From positions 62,001-126,000 of the forward strand of contig NZ_MIKC01000040.1 of assembly GCF_001730315.1 (NCBI RefSeq): a stretch of 64,000 bases of DNA, written 5' to 3'. Origin of the DNA: Enterococcus ureilyticus (lineage in GTDB: Bacteria; Bacillota; Bacilli; Lactobacillales; Enterococcaceae). The first letter of the stretch is position 1. Every line of letters begins with the position of its first letter. The position numbers and the translations under genes are program-made. Below, one piece after another: positions 38,547 through 48,535 of the stretch. The notes under the pieces were generated by a model that saw only the letters and a program-made list of their open reading frames with translations, did no database searches and was not told where the DNA came from.

Positions 38547-39467
38547 TTGAGGAAAAAGCCAGTTTCAAAAGTAGCAATTCGGTCGTTTAATCGACCTGTC
38601 AATTTATTTTTTAATGTGTTGATCGCAGTTTTCGCTCTATCTTGTATTTTGCCGTTTCTATTTGTTGTGGCAATTTCACTTAGTAATGAAACAGCATTAG
38701 CCGCTCATGGGTATAGTTTTTGGCCTAAGGAATTTAGTATTTTCGGCTATACTTATTTATTTGATCAGATGCAAGAAAAAATCTTTCAAGCATTATTTGT
38801 AACTGTTTTGGTAACAGTCGTTGGAACCTTGATCAATAGTACTGCAACGTCATTGTATGCTTATGTGATTTCAAGATCTAATTTTCCGTTTCGTCGTTTT
38901 TTTACGATATTTTGTTTGATTACGATGTTATTTTCTCCAGGGATGGTGGCGAATTACTTAGTGATGACGAATTTACTTCAATTGAAAGATACGATTTGGG
39001 CGTTGATTTTGCCAATGGCGGTCAGTCCGTTTAATATTATAGTGATGCGGACCTTTTTCAAACGTTCAGTGTCTGATTCGATCATTGAATCAGCTCGAAT
39101 CGATGGTGCTTCTGAGATGCGGATTTTTATTCAAATCGTGTTGCCACTAGCCGTTCCAGGGATTGCAACAATCAGTCTATTTGCCGCTTTAGGGTATTGG
39201 AATGACTGGTTTAACGCACTTTTATACATTCAAAAGGATAGCTTGGTTCCACTGCAATATTTATTGATGAAGATCCAAAATAATATTCAATATCTGACCC
39301 AAAATGCTGGAGCCAGTAGTCAATTATCTGGTGGGATGGCGGCGATACCAGGAGAATCTGCGCGAATGGCGATTGTCGTTATTTCAACATTGCCGATTGC
39401 AATCAGTTATCCATTTTTCCAAAAGTATTTTGTCAAAGGGTTAACGATTGGCGGAGTTAAGGAATAA
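38547..39467 (+). CDS. ABC sugar permease, LplC/NgtP2-like
   Basis: 306 residues. The TTG at 38547 is chosen because AAGGAGG (38531-38537) is nine bases upstream; a GTG at 38538 abuts that site. Six hydrophobic helices, with EAA loop IIESARIDGASEMRIFIQIV, define the second CUT1 permease of the pair (YtcP/LplC type). It follows the first permease by 14 bp. A hairpin at 39474-39518 separates it from the binding protein. Confidence 0.9.
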   Translation: MRKKPVSKVAIRSFNRPVNLFFNVLIAVFALSCILPFLFVVAISLSNETALAAHGYSFWPKEFSIFGYTYLFDQMQEKIFQALFVTVLVTVVGTLINSTATSLYAYVISRSNFPFRRFFTIFCLITMLFSPGMVANYLVMTNLLQLKDTIWALILPMAVSPFNIIVMRTFFKRSVSDSIIESARIDGASEMRIFIQIVLPLAVPGIATISLFAALGYWNDWFNALLYIQKDSLVPLQYLLMKIQNNIQYLTQNAGASSQLSGGMAAIPGESARMAIVVISTLPIAISYPFFQKYFVKGLTIGGVKE

Positions 39468-39473
39468 AAAGTT

Positions 39474-39518
39474 CGCTCATTTAGCTTTTGCTTTAAAACA
39501 GAGTGAATAAAATGAGCG
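39474..39518 (+). repeat. Intercistronic hairpin before the solute-binding gene
   Basis: CGCTCATTT pairs perfectly with AAATGAGCG. No T run follows, so it probably stabilises or processes the mRNA and lets the binding protein be made at a different level from the permeases. Confidence 0.5.
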
Positions 39519-39588
39519 GACGTTGAAATTTACAAGCTGAAGAGACGTGGAATGTTGTTACTATTTTAAATTACGAGGAGGAACAGTA

Positions 39589-41055
39589 ATGAAGACGTGG
39601 AAAAAAGTAGTCGGTTTAAGTACAGCAGTTGTTCTTTTAGGGGCGTTAACAGCCTGTGGCGGAAGCGGTAAAGAAAAAACGGATGGAAGTAGTAAAAAGA
39701 CGGATGAGAATACGTTATTGATGTATCAAATTGGAGATAAACCGGACAATTATGATGCATTGATGGAAGTGGCGAATAAGAGAATCGAAGAAAAAACAGG
39801 CGTTAAACTAAATATCCAATACATTGGCTGGGGTGATTACGAGAAGAAAATGAGTGTGATTGTCTCATCGGGTGAAAATTATGATATTGCGTTTGCTGAT
39901 AATTATGTACCGAATGCGCAAAAAGGTGCCTATGCCGATTTAACAGAATTAGCGCCTAAGTTTGCCAAAGATGCATACGATCAGTTAGATGAAGCGTATA
40001 TCAAAGGAAATTTAGTAGATGGTAAGTTATATGCATTCCCTGTAAATGGGAATGTTTACTCGCAACAAGTATTGACATTCAATAAACAATATTTGGATAA
40101 ATACAATTTATCGATCGACAATATCAACTCTTACAAAGATGCTGAAAGTGTCCTAAAAACGTTCCATGAAAAAGAACCGAATATCGCAGCATTTGCGATC
40201 GGTCAAGGGTTTAAAGCACAAGGAGACTTTGATTTTCCAATCGGAAATGGCTATCCATTTGCTGTCGACTTGAATGGTGATACTAAAAAAATCGTCAACC
40301 AATACGAAAACAAAGACTTTATGGACGTGCTGAAAACAATGCATAAGTGGTATCAAGCGGGGTATATTCCATCAGATGCAGCGACAAGTAATACAGAGTT
40401 TCCATTAGAAGGAAATACATGGTTCATTCGTCAAGAAACACAAGGACCTTACGATTACGGTGATACGATTTTGAGCAATGCTGCGGGACAAGCGTTAGTT
40501 TCTAAAGCCTTTACGGTACCATTGAAATCAAGTGACCAAGCTCGAATGGCCAATTTTGTTGTTTCAAATACCTCTAAAAATAAAGAAAAAGCAGTAGAAG
40601 TACTAGGACAAATCAATAGTGATCCAGAACTGCTAAATGGTTTGGTCTGGGGCATTGAAGGCGAAGCTTGGGAAAAGATAGACGGTAAAGAAGATAAAAT
40701 CAAATTGCTAGAGGGGTACAAACCCAATACGCATTTACCAGCTTGGAATACTGGAAACAATAGAATCTTATATACACAAGATACGATTACAGATGAAATG
40801 ATCAAAGAACGCGATGAATCGATTGCGAACGCTGAAACTTCCCCAATTTTAGGCTTTAACTTTGTGACATCAAATGTGAAAACTGAAATGAGTAATATCG
40901 CTAACGTTATGAGCCAATATTTAGATGGCCTAAATACAGGGACTGTTGATCCAGAAGAAACAATTCCTAAACTGAAAGAAGCACTTGCTAATGCCGGTTA
41001 TGACAAAGTCTTGACTGAAATGCAAAAACAATACGATGACTTTTTGAAAAAATAA
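39589..41055 (+). CDS. Oligosaccharide-binding lipoprotein (LplA/NgtS-like)
   Basis: 488 residues from the ATG at 39589, with GAGGAGG upstream. The lipoprotein signal is VVGLSTAVVLLGALTACGG (Cys at about residue 23). The mature protein is a type II periplasmic-binding fold (YDIAFADNYVPNAQKGAYAD, TGVKLNIQYIGWGDYEKKMS) with a DUF3502-like C-terminal segment (NRILYTQDTITDEM ... PILGFNFVTSNVKTEMSNIA) seen in LplA-like proteins. It presumably captures N-glycan fragments for the two permeases; the ligand is inferred from the mannosidases in the same locus. Confidence 0.9.
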   Translation: MKTWKKVVGLSTAVVLLGALTACGGSGKEKTDGSSKKTDENTLLMYQIGDKPDNYDALMEVANKRIEEKTGVKLNIQYIGWGDYEKKMSVIVSSGENYDIAFADNYVPNAQKGAYADLTELAPKFAKDAYDQLDEAYIKGNLVDGKLYAFPVNGNVYSQQVLTFNKQYLDKYNLSIDNINSYKDAESVLKTFHEKEPNIAAFAIGQGFKAQGDFDFPIGNGYPFAVDLNGDTKKIVNQYENKDFMDVLKTMHKWYQAGYIPSDAATSNTEFPLEGNTWFIRQETQGPYDYGDTILSNAAGQALVSKAFTVPLKSSDQARMANFVVSNTSKNKEKAVEVLGQINSDPELLNGLVWGIEGEAWEKIDGKEDKIKLLEGYKPNTHLPAWNTGNNRILYTQDTITDEMIKERDESIANAETSPILGFNFVTSNVKTEMSNIANVMSQYLDGLNTGTVDPEETIPKLKEALANAGYDKVLTEMQKQYDDFLKK

Positions 41056-41072
41056 AACTCGGATAATAGCTG

Positions 41073-41118
41073 GAACCAAGTGATTCGATGATTTATCGTC
41101 TTTACTTGGTTCTTTTTT
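41073..41118 (+). terminator. Terminator of the transporter operon
   Basis: GAACCAAGT (41073-41081) pairs perfectly with ACTTGGTTC (41104-41112), followed by TTTTTT. Confidence 0.8.
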
Positions 41119-41231
41119 GAAAAAATAATATTCAGCATAAACTGCGTAGTATATTAGAGACAGCAGTTTTTATATTTGGAATATCTTGAAGAGTTATTTA
41201 TTATAGTAAAGAAGTAGAAAGGAAGAATTAG

Positions 41232-41846
41232 ATGGTTGGAAAAGCGTTAGAAACGTTATTTATTAAAATTTGGGTCATTATAAAATTGAATTTATTCTTT
41301 TGGCTATTTAGTTGCTGTGGTTTACTCGTAGCAGGCATAGGACCAGCTTTGAAAACAGTGAATGAACTATTTGTCAGTCATGAATTTGAGTATAAAGATA
41401 TTACCTTGAAAGAAGGTTGGGATTGTTTTAAGCGGAATTTTATCAGAGGGAATGTCCTTTTTTATGGAGCTGTTTTGCTGTTAGTGACCTTGGCTTATAA
41501 TTTGTTTTTATCTGTTCAAATCCAAGGACTGGCCTTTTTGATGATTGATTTTCTTTTGGTTTTTGCAATGGTTTACGCAGTTGTGACGTTTCAGTACACT
41601 TTGTTATTAGATAGTTATTATGAGATCGGATTAAAGAATTTGTTGAAGCTAGCTTTTATTTCAACGTTATCTAATTTTACCAATCTCTTGAAGATTGCAC
41701 TTGGTCTTTGCTTGATTTTATTCATTACCTGGAAGTTCAAAGGCCTGATTTTATTTGGAACGTTTTCTATGATTCAAATTTGGAGCTTTACGGCAACAAA
41801 ATCATGGCGACAAACGATCGATCAACGATTGGAACTCCATGCGTAA
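41232..41846 (+). CDS. DUF624 (YesL-like) membrane protein
   Basis: 204 residues with about four to five hydrophobic helices (LNLFFWLFSCCGLLVAGIGP, LFYGAVLLLVTLAYNLFL, MIDFLLVFAMVYAVVTFQY, LLKIALGLCLILFITW). GPALKTVNELF near the start is typical of DUF624. YesL-type proteins are often encoded beside LplABC transporters and YesMN two-component systems; the function is unknown, perhaps accessory to transport or sensing. It overlaps the histidine kinase gene by 8 bp. Confidence 0.88.
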   Translation: MVGKALETLFIKIWVIIKLNLFFWLFSCCGLLVAGIGPALKTVNELFVSHEFEYKDITLKEGWDCFKRNFIRGNVLFYGAVLLLVTLAYNLFLSVQIQGLAFLMIDFLLVFAMVYAVVTFQYTLLLDSYYEIGLKNLLKLAFISTLSNFTNLLKIALGLCLILFITWKFKGLILFGTFSMIQIWSFTATKSWRQTIDQRLELHA

Positions 41847-43563
41847 ACGAAAACCTTCTTTCTTTAATGAAAAAACGCTACTGAACCGATTACTCAAAAA
41901 TTATGCATTGATCCTCGTTTCCTTGATTTTAGTCGGCATGTTCAGTATTGGGATGAATACCTATTGGCAATCGATGGGAAGAGGGAAAGTCACTGCGCAG
42001 GAAGCTGTTGATACAATTAGTCGTTCGATCAATGATAAGAATTTACAAGGAAAAACCATGCTGAATGAGCTGAAAGAAAATCAAGAGAAAATCAATAGCT
42101 TAAATCGTTATATGGATACTCCGATTTCAGATTATTTGACTTATTCATACGATCAACAATTAGAAACTGGAAATTATTTATTTTTACCTGGCCAAGTTAA
42201 AAATTTTTATACCATGTATGATAACATCGAATCGATCATCATTGTATTGAATAATTATAATGACTACTACCTTTCGACCGCACAAGATAAAAGCGGTAAG
42301 AAAATTAATGGAACACCTCGTCTAAATAATAAGTTTTATTTAGCCTATCCGATCACGAACCCAGTGACATTAGAAGTGCTAGGAAGTTTTTATGTTGAGT
42401 TTTCTCAAAAAGATATTCTTGATAGTTTAACTCATTTAACGACATTTGATGGATTATCAGCATATGTATTTTCAAGTACAGGAAATCCATTATTGACGTA
42501 TACGGAAAAAAACAATACGTTAGATCAACAATTGATTCAGCAAAAAATGAAAGAAACCTCTGTCTTACCACTTCAAAAATTAATGGAAAATAATATTTTG
42601 GAACATATCCAAACAGCAAGTGAGTTTGAAATTTTAGTGACGATTTCTAAGGAAAAGATTCTGACACATGTTCTTTTTGAACTACGTATTTTGATGCTAG
42701 GCGGTTTAGTGCTGATTTTAATACTGTTATACTTACTTTATCGCACATTTACTAAGTATTCTCAGCAAGTTGATATTATTATGGGGGCAATGGCACTCGT
42801 TTCTGAAGGAGATTTAAATACCCGAATCAATGAACAGGAGACTCAGTTTGAGTTAAAAGAGCTTTCTAAAGGTATCAACACGATGTTGGATAATATAGAA
42901 CAATATATTTCAGATATTTATAAGTTGGAAATCAAGCAACAAGATGCGCATATGAGAGCATTACAGTCGCAAATCAGCCCCCATTTTCTATATAACACGT
43001 TAGAGTATATTCGTATGTATGCGTTAAGTGAAGGAAGCGAGGAGTTAGCGGACGTTGTATATGCATTCTCAACTTTATTACGGAACAATACCGATCAGGC
43101 TAAGACCACGACCCTAGAAAAAGAGCTAAGTTTTTGTGAAAAGTATGTATACTTGTATCAAATGAGGTATCCGGATCGAATTGCGTATCACTTTGAGATC
43201 GATGAGGCATTAAAGGATCTTGTTTTACCAAAATTCTCGGTTCAGCCCTTGATTGAAAATTATTTTGTTCACGGCATCGATTTTTCTAGAAATGACAATG
43301 CTATTAGTGTGAAAGCGCGTTTAGTTGATGGGCAAGTGAAGGTTTTGATTCGTGATAATGGTAAAGGAATCTCTTTGCAAAAGCTAGCGTTGATTAAAAG
43401 CAAATTGAAGAGTGAGCAAATCGAACTGCACGATTCGATTGGATTGCAGAATGTAAATGAACGTTTGCGAGCTTATTTCGGCCCTTCATTTTTGATGACG
43501 ATTACGCCGAATGAAACAAAAGGTATTGCAATTATGCTATCTTTCAATGATCCCCTTTCTTGA
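41839..43563 (+). CDS. Sensor histidine kinase, YesM family
   Basis: 574 residues. An N-terminal helix (about 22-42), an extracellular sensor domain (about 45-275) and a second helix (about 283-303) are followed by HAMP (about 305-360), the His_kinase motif MRALQSQISPHFLYNTLEYI with the phosphorylated His, and HATPase (SVQPLIENYFVHG; LIRDNGKGIS). This LytS/YesM class senses sugars through the extracellular loop or a binding-protein partner. It pairs with the AraC-type regulator downstream; together they likely induce the adjacent transporter and glycosidases. Confidence 0.93.
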   Translation: MRKRKPSFFNEKTLLNRLLKNYALILVSLILVGMFSIGMNTYWQSMGRGKVTAQEAVDTISRSINDKNLQGKTMLNELKENQEKINSLNRYMDTPISDYLTYSYDQQLETGNYLFLPGQVKNFYTMYDNIESIIIVLNNYNDYYLSTAQDKSGKKINGTPRLNNKFYLAYPITNPVTLEVLGSFYVEFSQKDILDSLTHLTTFDGLSAYVFSSTGNPLLTYTEKNNTLDQQLIQQKMKETSVLPLQKLMENNILEHIQTASEFEILVTISKEKILTHVLFELRILMLGGLVLILILLYLLYRTFTKYSQQVDIIMGAMALVSEGDLNTRINEQETQFELKELSKGINTMLDNIEQYISDIYKLEIKQQDAHMRALQSQISPHFLYNTLEYIRMYALSEGSEELADVVYAFSTLLRNNTDQAKTTTLEKELSFCEKYVYLYQMRYPDRIAYHFEIDEALKDLVLPKFSVQPLIENYFVHGIDFSRNDNAISVKARLVDGQVKVLIRDNGKGISLQKLALIKSKLKSEQIELHDSIGLQNVNERLRAYFGPSFLMTITPNETKGIAIMLSFNDPLS

Positions 43564-43673
43564 AAATAGTTGATTTTAAAAGAAATCATACAAATGATCA
43601 CTTCAAATAAGTCCTCATATTTCACAGCAAAATCATGTTGCGACAAGTAGTCATAAAGTAAAGGAGCAATCGA

Positions 43674-45170
43674 ATGAATTACAATGTTTTACTGGTTGAT
43701 GATGAATATATGATCGTAAATGGATTAAAAAAAATTATTTCTTGGGAATCAGAAGGCTTTTCCATCAAAGGGACGGCACGAAATGCAAAAGAAGCATTAA
43801 CAATGATGGAGACAGAGGCTATCGATCTGGTGATCACTGATATTACAATGCCGGAAATGACAGGGTTAGAATTTATTGAAGCTGCCCAAAAAGAGGCTAG
43901 AGAGTTTGAGTTTATGATTCTCTCTGGCTATCAAAAATTCGACTTTTTAAAAGGCGGTCTGCAGTTAGGGGCAATCAATTATTTGATGAAGCCTGTTGAT
44001 AAGGTCGAGCTTTTAAAAAGTGTCAAAAAGGCAAAGAAACGTTTAGATGACCGTAGTCAGCAAGAAACTAGAAATGGTTTGTATAGTGAAATTTTATTAT
44101 CTCAATGGGTGAATGGTGAAATCGACAAGGACAGTTATGAAGAGTTGGACCGATTGGTCAATACGGCAGAAAAATCAGAGTGGACTGTTTTATTGATAGA
44201 GGTTAATCGTGAGAAAAAAAACACCGTTATTGACTGGCTGGAAAACCAGCTGCAATCTTTATTGTTTACTAGAAATTTAGGGGATAAAAGTCTGATTGTA
44301 CATATATTTAGAGGTGGCAAGTATCAACTGAACCAACTGCTAACAGCAAATCCTTTAAAAGCAAATGAAGACGATAGTTGGTTGATAAGTGTCGGCGAGA
44401 CGGTTGGTGATTGGGAAGATGTACCGGATAGCTATGAAAAAGCAAATCAGACGTTGCAACGCTATAAATTTTATGAAACAAGTGGCAATAATGTGTTATA
44501 TTCTGTTTTTTCAGATGATTTCGATCTTTCAGCAGATATTATTAATTTTAATAAAACGTTGATGGTTGGAGATTTCACTACAATCGAGAGCACGATTGCT
44601 GAAATTTTTGCTAAAACGCAAAAAATTGGTGCCCGCCCAGAAGATGTTCGCCATATTACGTTTATGCTGTTTATGGATATCTATCGCCGCTTTAATCATT
44701 TGGATGAAGGCGAGTATCAACAAGTTCTAGATGATATCAATCATTCATCGAATGCTGATGAACTGCACGATATTTTATCGACTACAGTGACCCAAATCAC
44801 ACGGGAAAAAATAGCATATGACTATTCAGAAAATGTGCAAAAAGTGATCGATAAAATTCGTTCTGAGTATACAAGTGAATTAACGTTGAAATGTGTAGCT
44901 CAATCATTGCATCTTAATGTAATGTACTTGGGGCAATTATTTAAAAAAGAAACTAAGAAGAGTTTCTCTCAATATTTGAACCAATATCGTATGAAAAAAG
45001 CACAAAATCTGTTACTCTATACGGACGATAATGTAAATGAAATCGCTGATAAAATCGGTTTTAACAACAGTACTTACTTCTCTCAAATTTTTAAAAAAAT
45101 GAATGATCTAACCCCTAAAGAATTTCGAGAAAAATATAAACATCATTATGATTCGGTGGGTGAAGAATAA
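43674..45170 (+). CDS. AraC-type response regulator, YesN family
   Basis: 498 residues. The receiver domain (1-120) has VLLVDDEYMIVNG, the phospho-acceptor Asp in DLVITDITMPEMTGLEF and the conserved Lys in NYLMKPVDKVE. A long middle domain follows. The C-terminal AraC DNA-binding domain (about 395-495) has CVAQSLHLNVMYLGQLFKKE and NEIADKIGFNNSTYFSQIFK. It is an activator controlled by the kinase, 110 bp upstream. Targets are probably the promoters at 37.5 kb and of the glycosidase operons. Confidence 0.93.
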   Translation: MNYNVLLVDDEYMIVNGLKKIISWESEGFSIKGTARNAKEALTMMETEAIDLVITDITMPEMTGLEFIEAAQKEAREFEFMILSGYQKFDFLKGGLQLGAINYLMKPVDKVELLKSVKKAKKRLDDRSQQETRNGLYSEILLSQWVNGEIDKDSYEELDRLVNTAEKSEWTVLLIEVNREKKNTVIDWLENQLQSLLFTRNLGDKSLIVHIFRGGKYQLNQLLTANPLKANEDDSWLISVGETVGDWEDVPDSYEKANQTLQRYKFYETSGNNVLYSVFSDDFDLSADIINFNKTLMVGDFTTIESTIAEIFAKTQKIGARPEDVRHITFMLFMDIYRRFNHLDEGEYQQVLDDINHSSNADELHDILSTTVTQITREKIAYDYSENVQKVIDKIRSEYTSELTLKCVAQSLHLNVMYLGQLFKKETKKSFSQYLNQYRMKKAQNLLLYTDDNVNEIADKIGFNNSTYFSQIFKKMNDLTPKEFREKYKHHYDSVGEE

Positions 45171-45173
45171 TCA

Positions 45174-45212
45174 AGCAAGCACAAGAACAGAACTCTTGTG
45201 CTTGCTTTTTTC
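45174..45212. terminator. Bidirectional terminator between the response regulator and GH92
   Basis: AGCAAGCACAAGA (45174-45186) pairs perfectly with TCTTGTGCTTGCT (45194-45206) and is followed by T's. It lies between convergent genes. Confidence 0.85.
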
Positions 45213-45227
45213 GTAAATCAAACGCAA

Positions 45228-47369
45228 TTAAATGCTAAATGGACGTTGCTCTTCTTTGTATTGTCTCGGTCTAGGTACGGTCCCTAAAGTAAAGTCGATC
45301 GTACCCCCATTCATCAAGCTAGCATGGGTGAACACTAATCCCTCGTGTAAAGAATCATTGTAATGAATATGGTCCACAAATTGTTGCTGTTCTTGATTTG
45401 GACTAGTCGAAATAGTCAAGGTTTCACCAGTAGATAAATGAAGAATAGCTTTATCAAATAAAGGCATCCCGATCACATATTCACCTGAACCAGGACAAAC
45501 AGGATAAAACCCTAATGAACTAAAAATATACCAACTAGCCATGCTGCCATTATCTTCGTCTCCTGGGAAACCAGTAGGACTATCATTAAATTCTTGGGTC
45601 ATCAATTGTTTTAGCAATGGCTGAGCAAACTCTGGCTTTCCAATATAGCTAAATAAATAAGGAAAATGGAAGCTAGGCTGATTAGAAATGGCCAATTGAC
45701 CAAACTCTGTGGCAGCCATTTCACTCATTTCATGAATTTCAAACCCGTATCCGTCAGCAGAAAAGACAGGTGCTTGATTACATAAATCGATCAATTTCTC
45801 TTGGAATTTGTCTTGGCCGCCGAAAGCAGCAATCAAGCCCTTGAAATCATGATATACAGCAAAACTACTCTGCCAAGCGCTACCTTCAGCATAATCTTCG
45901 CCCCAACGATGGCTGTTGAAGGGTTCTTTGAACCTACCGTCTGTGTATTTCGCCCGCATAAAGCCAGTGTTAGGATCGAAAATAGATAAATAATTCTTGG
46001 CTTGTTTTTCATAGTGTTCAGCAGTCGTATGCTCTGCCAAGCTTTTAGCAACTTGGCGAATACAAAAGTCACTGTAACAATAATCTAAGGTATGATTTAC
46101 TGACTCGTGATAGTTAGCAGGCACATATCCATAGGTTAAATAATCGTTGGTTCCTTGTCTACCGTAGTTTGAATTCTCGCTTTGAATTGTTGCCCCTTTG
46201 ATCATGGCCTCTAAAAATTCAGGCATCAGATCAGGACGGATATCTTTCACTGCGGCATCAGCTACTACCGCATCAATCAAGGTTCCGGGCATCAAGCCAC
46301 GTTCATCAGGTGAAAGCCATTTAGGCAAATAGCCGCTTTCTCGATAACTATTTAAAAAACCTTCCAGCATTTCTGCATATTTTTCTTGAGCGATCAATGA
46401 ATAGAGCGGATAAACAGTCTTATAAGTATCCCAAAAGCCGTTATTTGTATAAAGAAACCCTGGTTTTACTTCTTTAGCCAACGTATCATAATGAATAATT
46501 TTCTCGTTAGCATCTTTTTCATAAAAGGTTTGCGGGAATAAAAAAGCACGATATAAATTATGATAAAAAGTCGAGCGACGTTTGGTATTTTTATCTTGGA
46601 TATCGATTTTACTTAAATAATGCGACCATTGTTCCTCAGAATTTTTGAGATAATCTTCAGGTTTCCAATGAATTTCACGAGATAAGTTCAGCTTGGCTTG
46701 ATCGCAGCTTATAAAAGAAGTGCCAAATTGAACGGTTTGTTCTTGAATATCGCCAAAAGTAAAAGCAATACAGTCATCTTCTCCATTTTTTTTAATAGGA
46801 GTTTCAAAAGTTAAAGGTTGCTGAAAGTGAAGCGTAAAATAAAATGAAAAATGAGAATCTTCACAACCTGCGTAGTTTATTATAGAGCCGGAAACTGTCT
46901 GGTCATCTTCTACCGTCAGTTGATATTTTCCAGGTAATGAAAGTAACAGATTTGCATTCGGCTGACTATAGCGAACAGTCAACACACCTCCGTACATACT
47001 AGGGATCATGCGTGTAGTCAATTGATATCGTTGTTCTTTAATTTCTAAATAGTCAGGTCTGAAAACGCTCTTATTTGGTCGGTAAGAAGATTGGGCATGA
47101 AAGAGTGTCTGTTCTTTCAATTGACCGTTAAAAGGTAATAGCACAAAGTAACTGAAATCCCCCATCCAGGGACTCGGCTGATGTGTTAGTCGAAATCCCT
47201 GAAAGACGGGGTCTCTGGGGTTGAACCACCAGCTGCCATTCTCTCCATTCGTTTGAGGGGCAAAATAATTCATGCCCCAAGGAACACCTGTATAAGGCAG
47301 GCAATTGCCATTGGAAAAAGAGTGCTGATTATCTGTTCCGTGTCTAGTATCGATCAATGTTGGGTTCAT
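45228..47369 (-). CDS. GH92 exo-alpha-mannosidase (alpha-1,2 type likely)
   Basis: 713 residues, no signal peptide, so intracellular. GH92 features: DTRHGTDNQHSFSNGNCLPY, GVPWGMNYFAPQT, GFRLTHQPSPWMGDFSYF, the central GFWDTYKTVYPLYSLI and, near the C-terminus, ATEFGQLAISNQPSFHFPYL and GFPGDEDNGSMASWYIFSSL with the Glu/Asp calcium and catalytic pairs. These calcium-dependent inverting enzymes remove alpha-mannose, often alpha-1,2 caps of high-mannose glycans. The start codon directly abuts the stop of the GntR gene. Confidence 0.93.
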   Translation of the reverse strand: MNPTLIDTRHGTDNQHSFSNGNCLPYTGVPWGMNYFAPQTNGENGSWWFNPRDPVFQGFRLTHQPSPWMGDFSYFVLLPFNGQLKEQTLFHAQSSYRPNKSVFRPDYLEIKEQRYQLTTRMIPSMYGGVLTVRYSQPNANLLLSLPGKYQLTVEDDQTVSGSIINYAGCEDSHFSFYFTLHFQQPLTFETPIKKNGEDDCIAFTFGDIQEQTVQFGTSFISCDQAKLNLSREIHWKPEDYLKNSEEQWSHYLSKIDIQDKNTKRRSTFYHNLYRAFLFPQTFYEKDANEKIIHYDTLAKEVKPGFLYTNNGFWDTYKTVYPLYSLIAQEKYAEMLEGFLNSYRESGYLPKWLSPDERGLMPGTLIDAVVADAAVKDIRPDLMPEFLEAMIKGATIQSENSNYGRQGTNDYLTYGYVPANYHESVNHTLDYCYSDFCIRQVAKSLAEHTTAEHYEKQAKNYLSIFDPNTGFMRAKYTDGRFKEPFNSHRWGEDYAEGSAWQSSFAVYHDFKGLIAAFGGQDKFQEKLIDLCNQAPVFSADGYGFEIHEMSEMAATEFGQLAISNQPSFHFPYLFSYIGKPEFAQPLLKQLMTQEFNDSPTGFPGDEDNGSMASWYIFSSLGFYPVCPGSGEYVIGMPLFDKAILHLSTGETLTISTSPNQEQQQFVDHIHYNDSLHEGLVFTHASLMNGGTIDFTLGTVPRPRQYKEEQRPFSI

Positions 47370-48407
47370 CTATTGATTCTCCTTTGTTGAGTGTCGAATG
47401 ATTTGTTTTACAGGGATTTGCTGGTCAGTCGGGACTTTATGTTTTTCAATCCAGTCGATCAGCATTGTTCCAGCAAGTGTCCCCATGCCTTTAAAATCTT
47501 GTGCAATGGTTGTTAGTGATGGGTCGATCAATGAAGCTGCCTGAATGTTGTCGAAGCCGACAACTGACAATTGATTAGGTATATCAATATTCGCTCGTTT
47601 TGCCAGATTCATTAAAGAAATTGCCACTAAGTCATTCTCGCAGACCACTCCTGTAATGGCATTTTCGTGTAAATAGTGAATGACATCAGCATTTAAAAAA
47701 GATTGTTTATCCGTTAACGCAGTATGGAACGATAAATGTTGTTCTTTTGTTGCATGGATGTAGCCTAAATAGCGTTGACGTACCGATTGCGGCAAGGTAG
47801 TTTCACCAAAAATATAAGCAATTCGTTGATGCCCTAGCTCTGCTAAATAAGTTGTTGCCATCACACCACCTGAAAAATTATCCGATTGTACTGTTGGATA
47901 AGATAGATCATGAATTTTTTTATCTAAGATAATAACTGGAAACTCCTGAATGGATAGCTCAAACAGTGTGTCTAGAAAGTCTTCTGTATTATGAGCATAA
48001 TAGATCATTCCGTCAAAGTCTTCGATAATATCAGCTGCTTTTTTATTGATCAAAAATTCGGATGAAGACATGATCACTTCATATTGATGCTTACTTGTGA
48101 CAGGTGCTAGACCTTCATTGAAGTTGCCAAGTGAAAGGTCATTTACAAAGGGGATTAAAAATAAGATACGAGCTACTTTTTTCTTCATGGGTTTACGCTT
48201 TTGGACATAGCTGCCTCTTCCCTGTATACGGTAAATCAAGCCTTGATTCTCTAACTCTGTGAGTGCACGTTTAGAGGTAATACGGCTGACGTTATAGGTT
48301 TGAGATAATTCCTTTTCTGTAGGAAGTTGTGCATTTTCCTGCAAATTACCAGTTTCAATAGCATGTAATAAGTCATCGATAATTTTTTTATATAGTGGTT
48401 TAGACAT
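47370..48407 (-). CDS. GntR/LacI-hybrid transcriptional repressor (AraR-like)
   Basis: 345 residues from the ATG at 48407 (AGGAG upstream). An N-terminal GntR winged helix (2-70, LYKKIIDDLLHAIETGNLQE, LPTEKELSQTYNVSRITSKR) is joined to a LacI-type periplasmic-binding effector domain (about 85-345, QRIAYIFGETTLPQSVRQRY, VVGFDNIQAASLIDPSLTTI). This is the AraR architecture. It is divergent from GH125 and upstream of GH92. Palindromic operators at 48425-48444 and 48536-48551 predict autoregulation and control of both operons; the inducer is probably mannose or a manno-oligosaccharide. Confidence 0.92.
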   Translation of the reverse strand: MSKPLYKKIIDDLLHAIETGNLQENAQLPTEKELSQTYNVSRITSKRALTELENQGLIYRIQGRGSYVQKRKPMKKKVARILFLIPFVNDLSLGNFNEGLAPVTSKHQYEVIMSSSEFLINKKAADIIEDFDGMIYYAHNTEDFLDTLFELSIQEFPVIILDKKIHDLSYPTVQSDNFSGGVMATTYLAELGHQRIAYIFGETTLPQSVRQRYLGYIHATKEQHLSFHTALTDKQSFLNADVIHYLHENAITGVVCENDLVAISLMNLAKRANIDIPNQLSVVGFDNIQAASLIDPSLTTIAQDFKGMGTLAGTMLIDWIEKHKVPTDQQIPVKQIIRHSTKENQ

Positions 48408-48424
48408 AGTTGTTCTCCTAATCG

Positions 48425-48444
48425 TTAAATGATATATCATTAAA
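48425..48444. promoter_or_regulatory. Operator 1 of the GntR/LacI hybrid (GntR-GH92 side)
   Basis: TTAAATGATATATCATTAAA contains the perfect 12-bp palindrome ATGATATATCAT. It lies about 18 bp upstream of the GntR start, overlapping its leader. Confidence 0.72.
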
Positions 48445-48535
48445 GGTAGTTTAACATAGAAAGAAAAAGAGTTCAATTCAAAAATAGTAGAAAAAACAGT
48501 GGACAAAACGCTTTCATTAGCATATACTTTCGTTG

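Noticed and set aside
41839-45170. Two-component system as a quorum or bacteriocin regulator
   Set aside because: YesM/YesN architecture and the position between an oligosaccharide transporter and glycosidases point to sugar sensing; no peptide pheromone gene is near.
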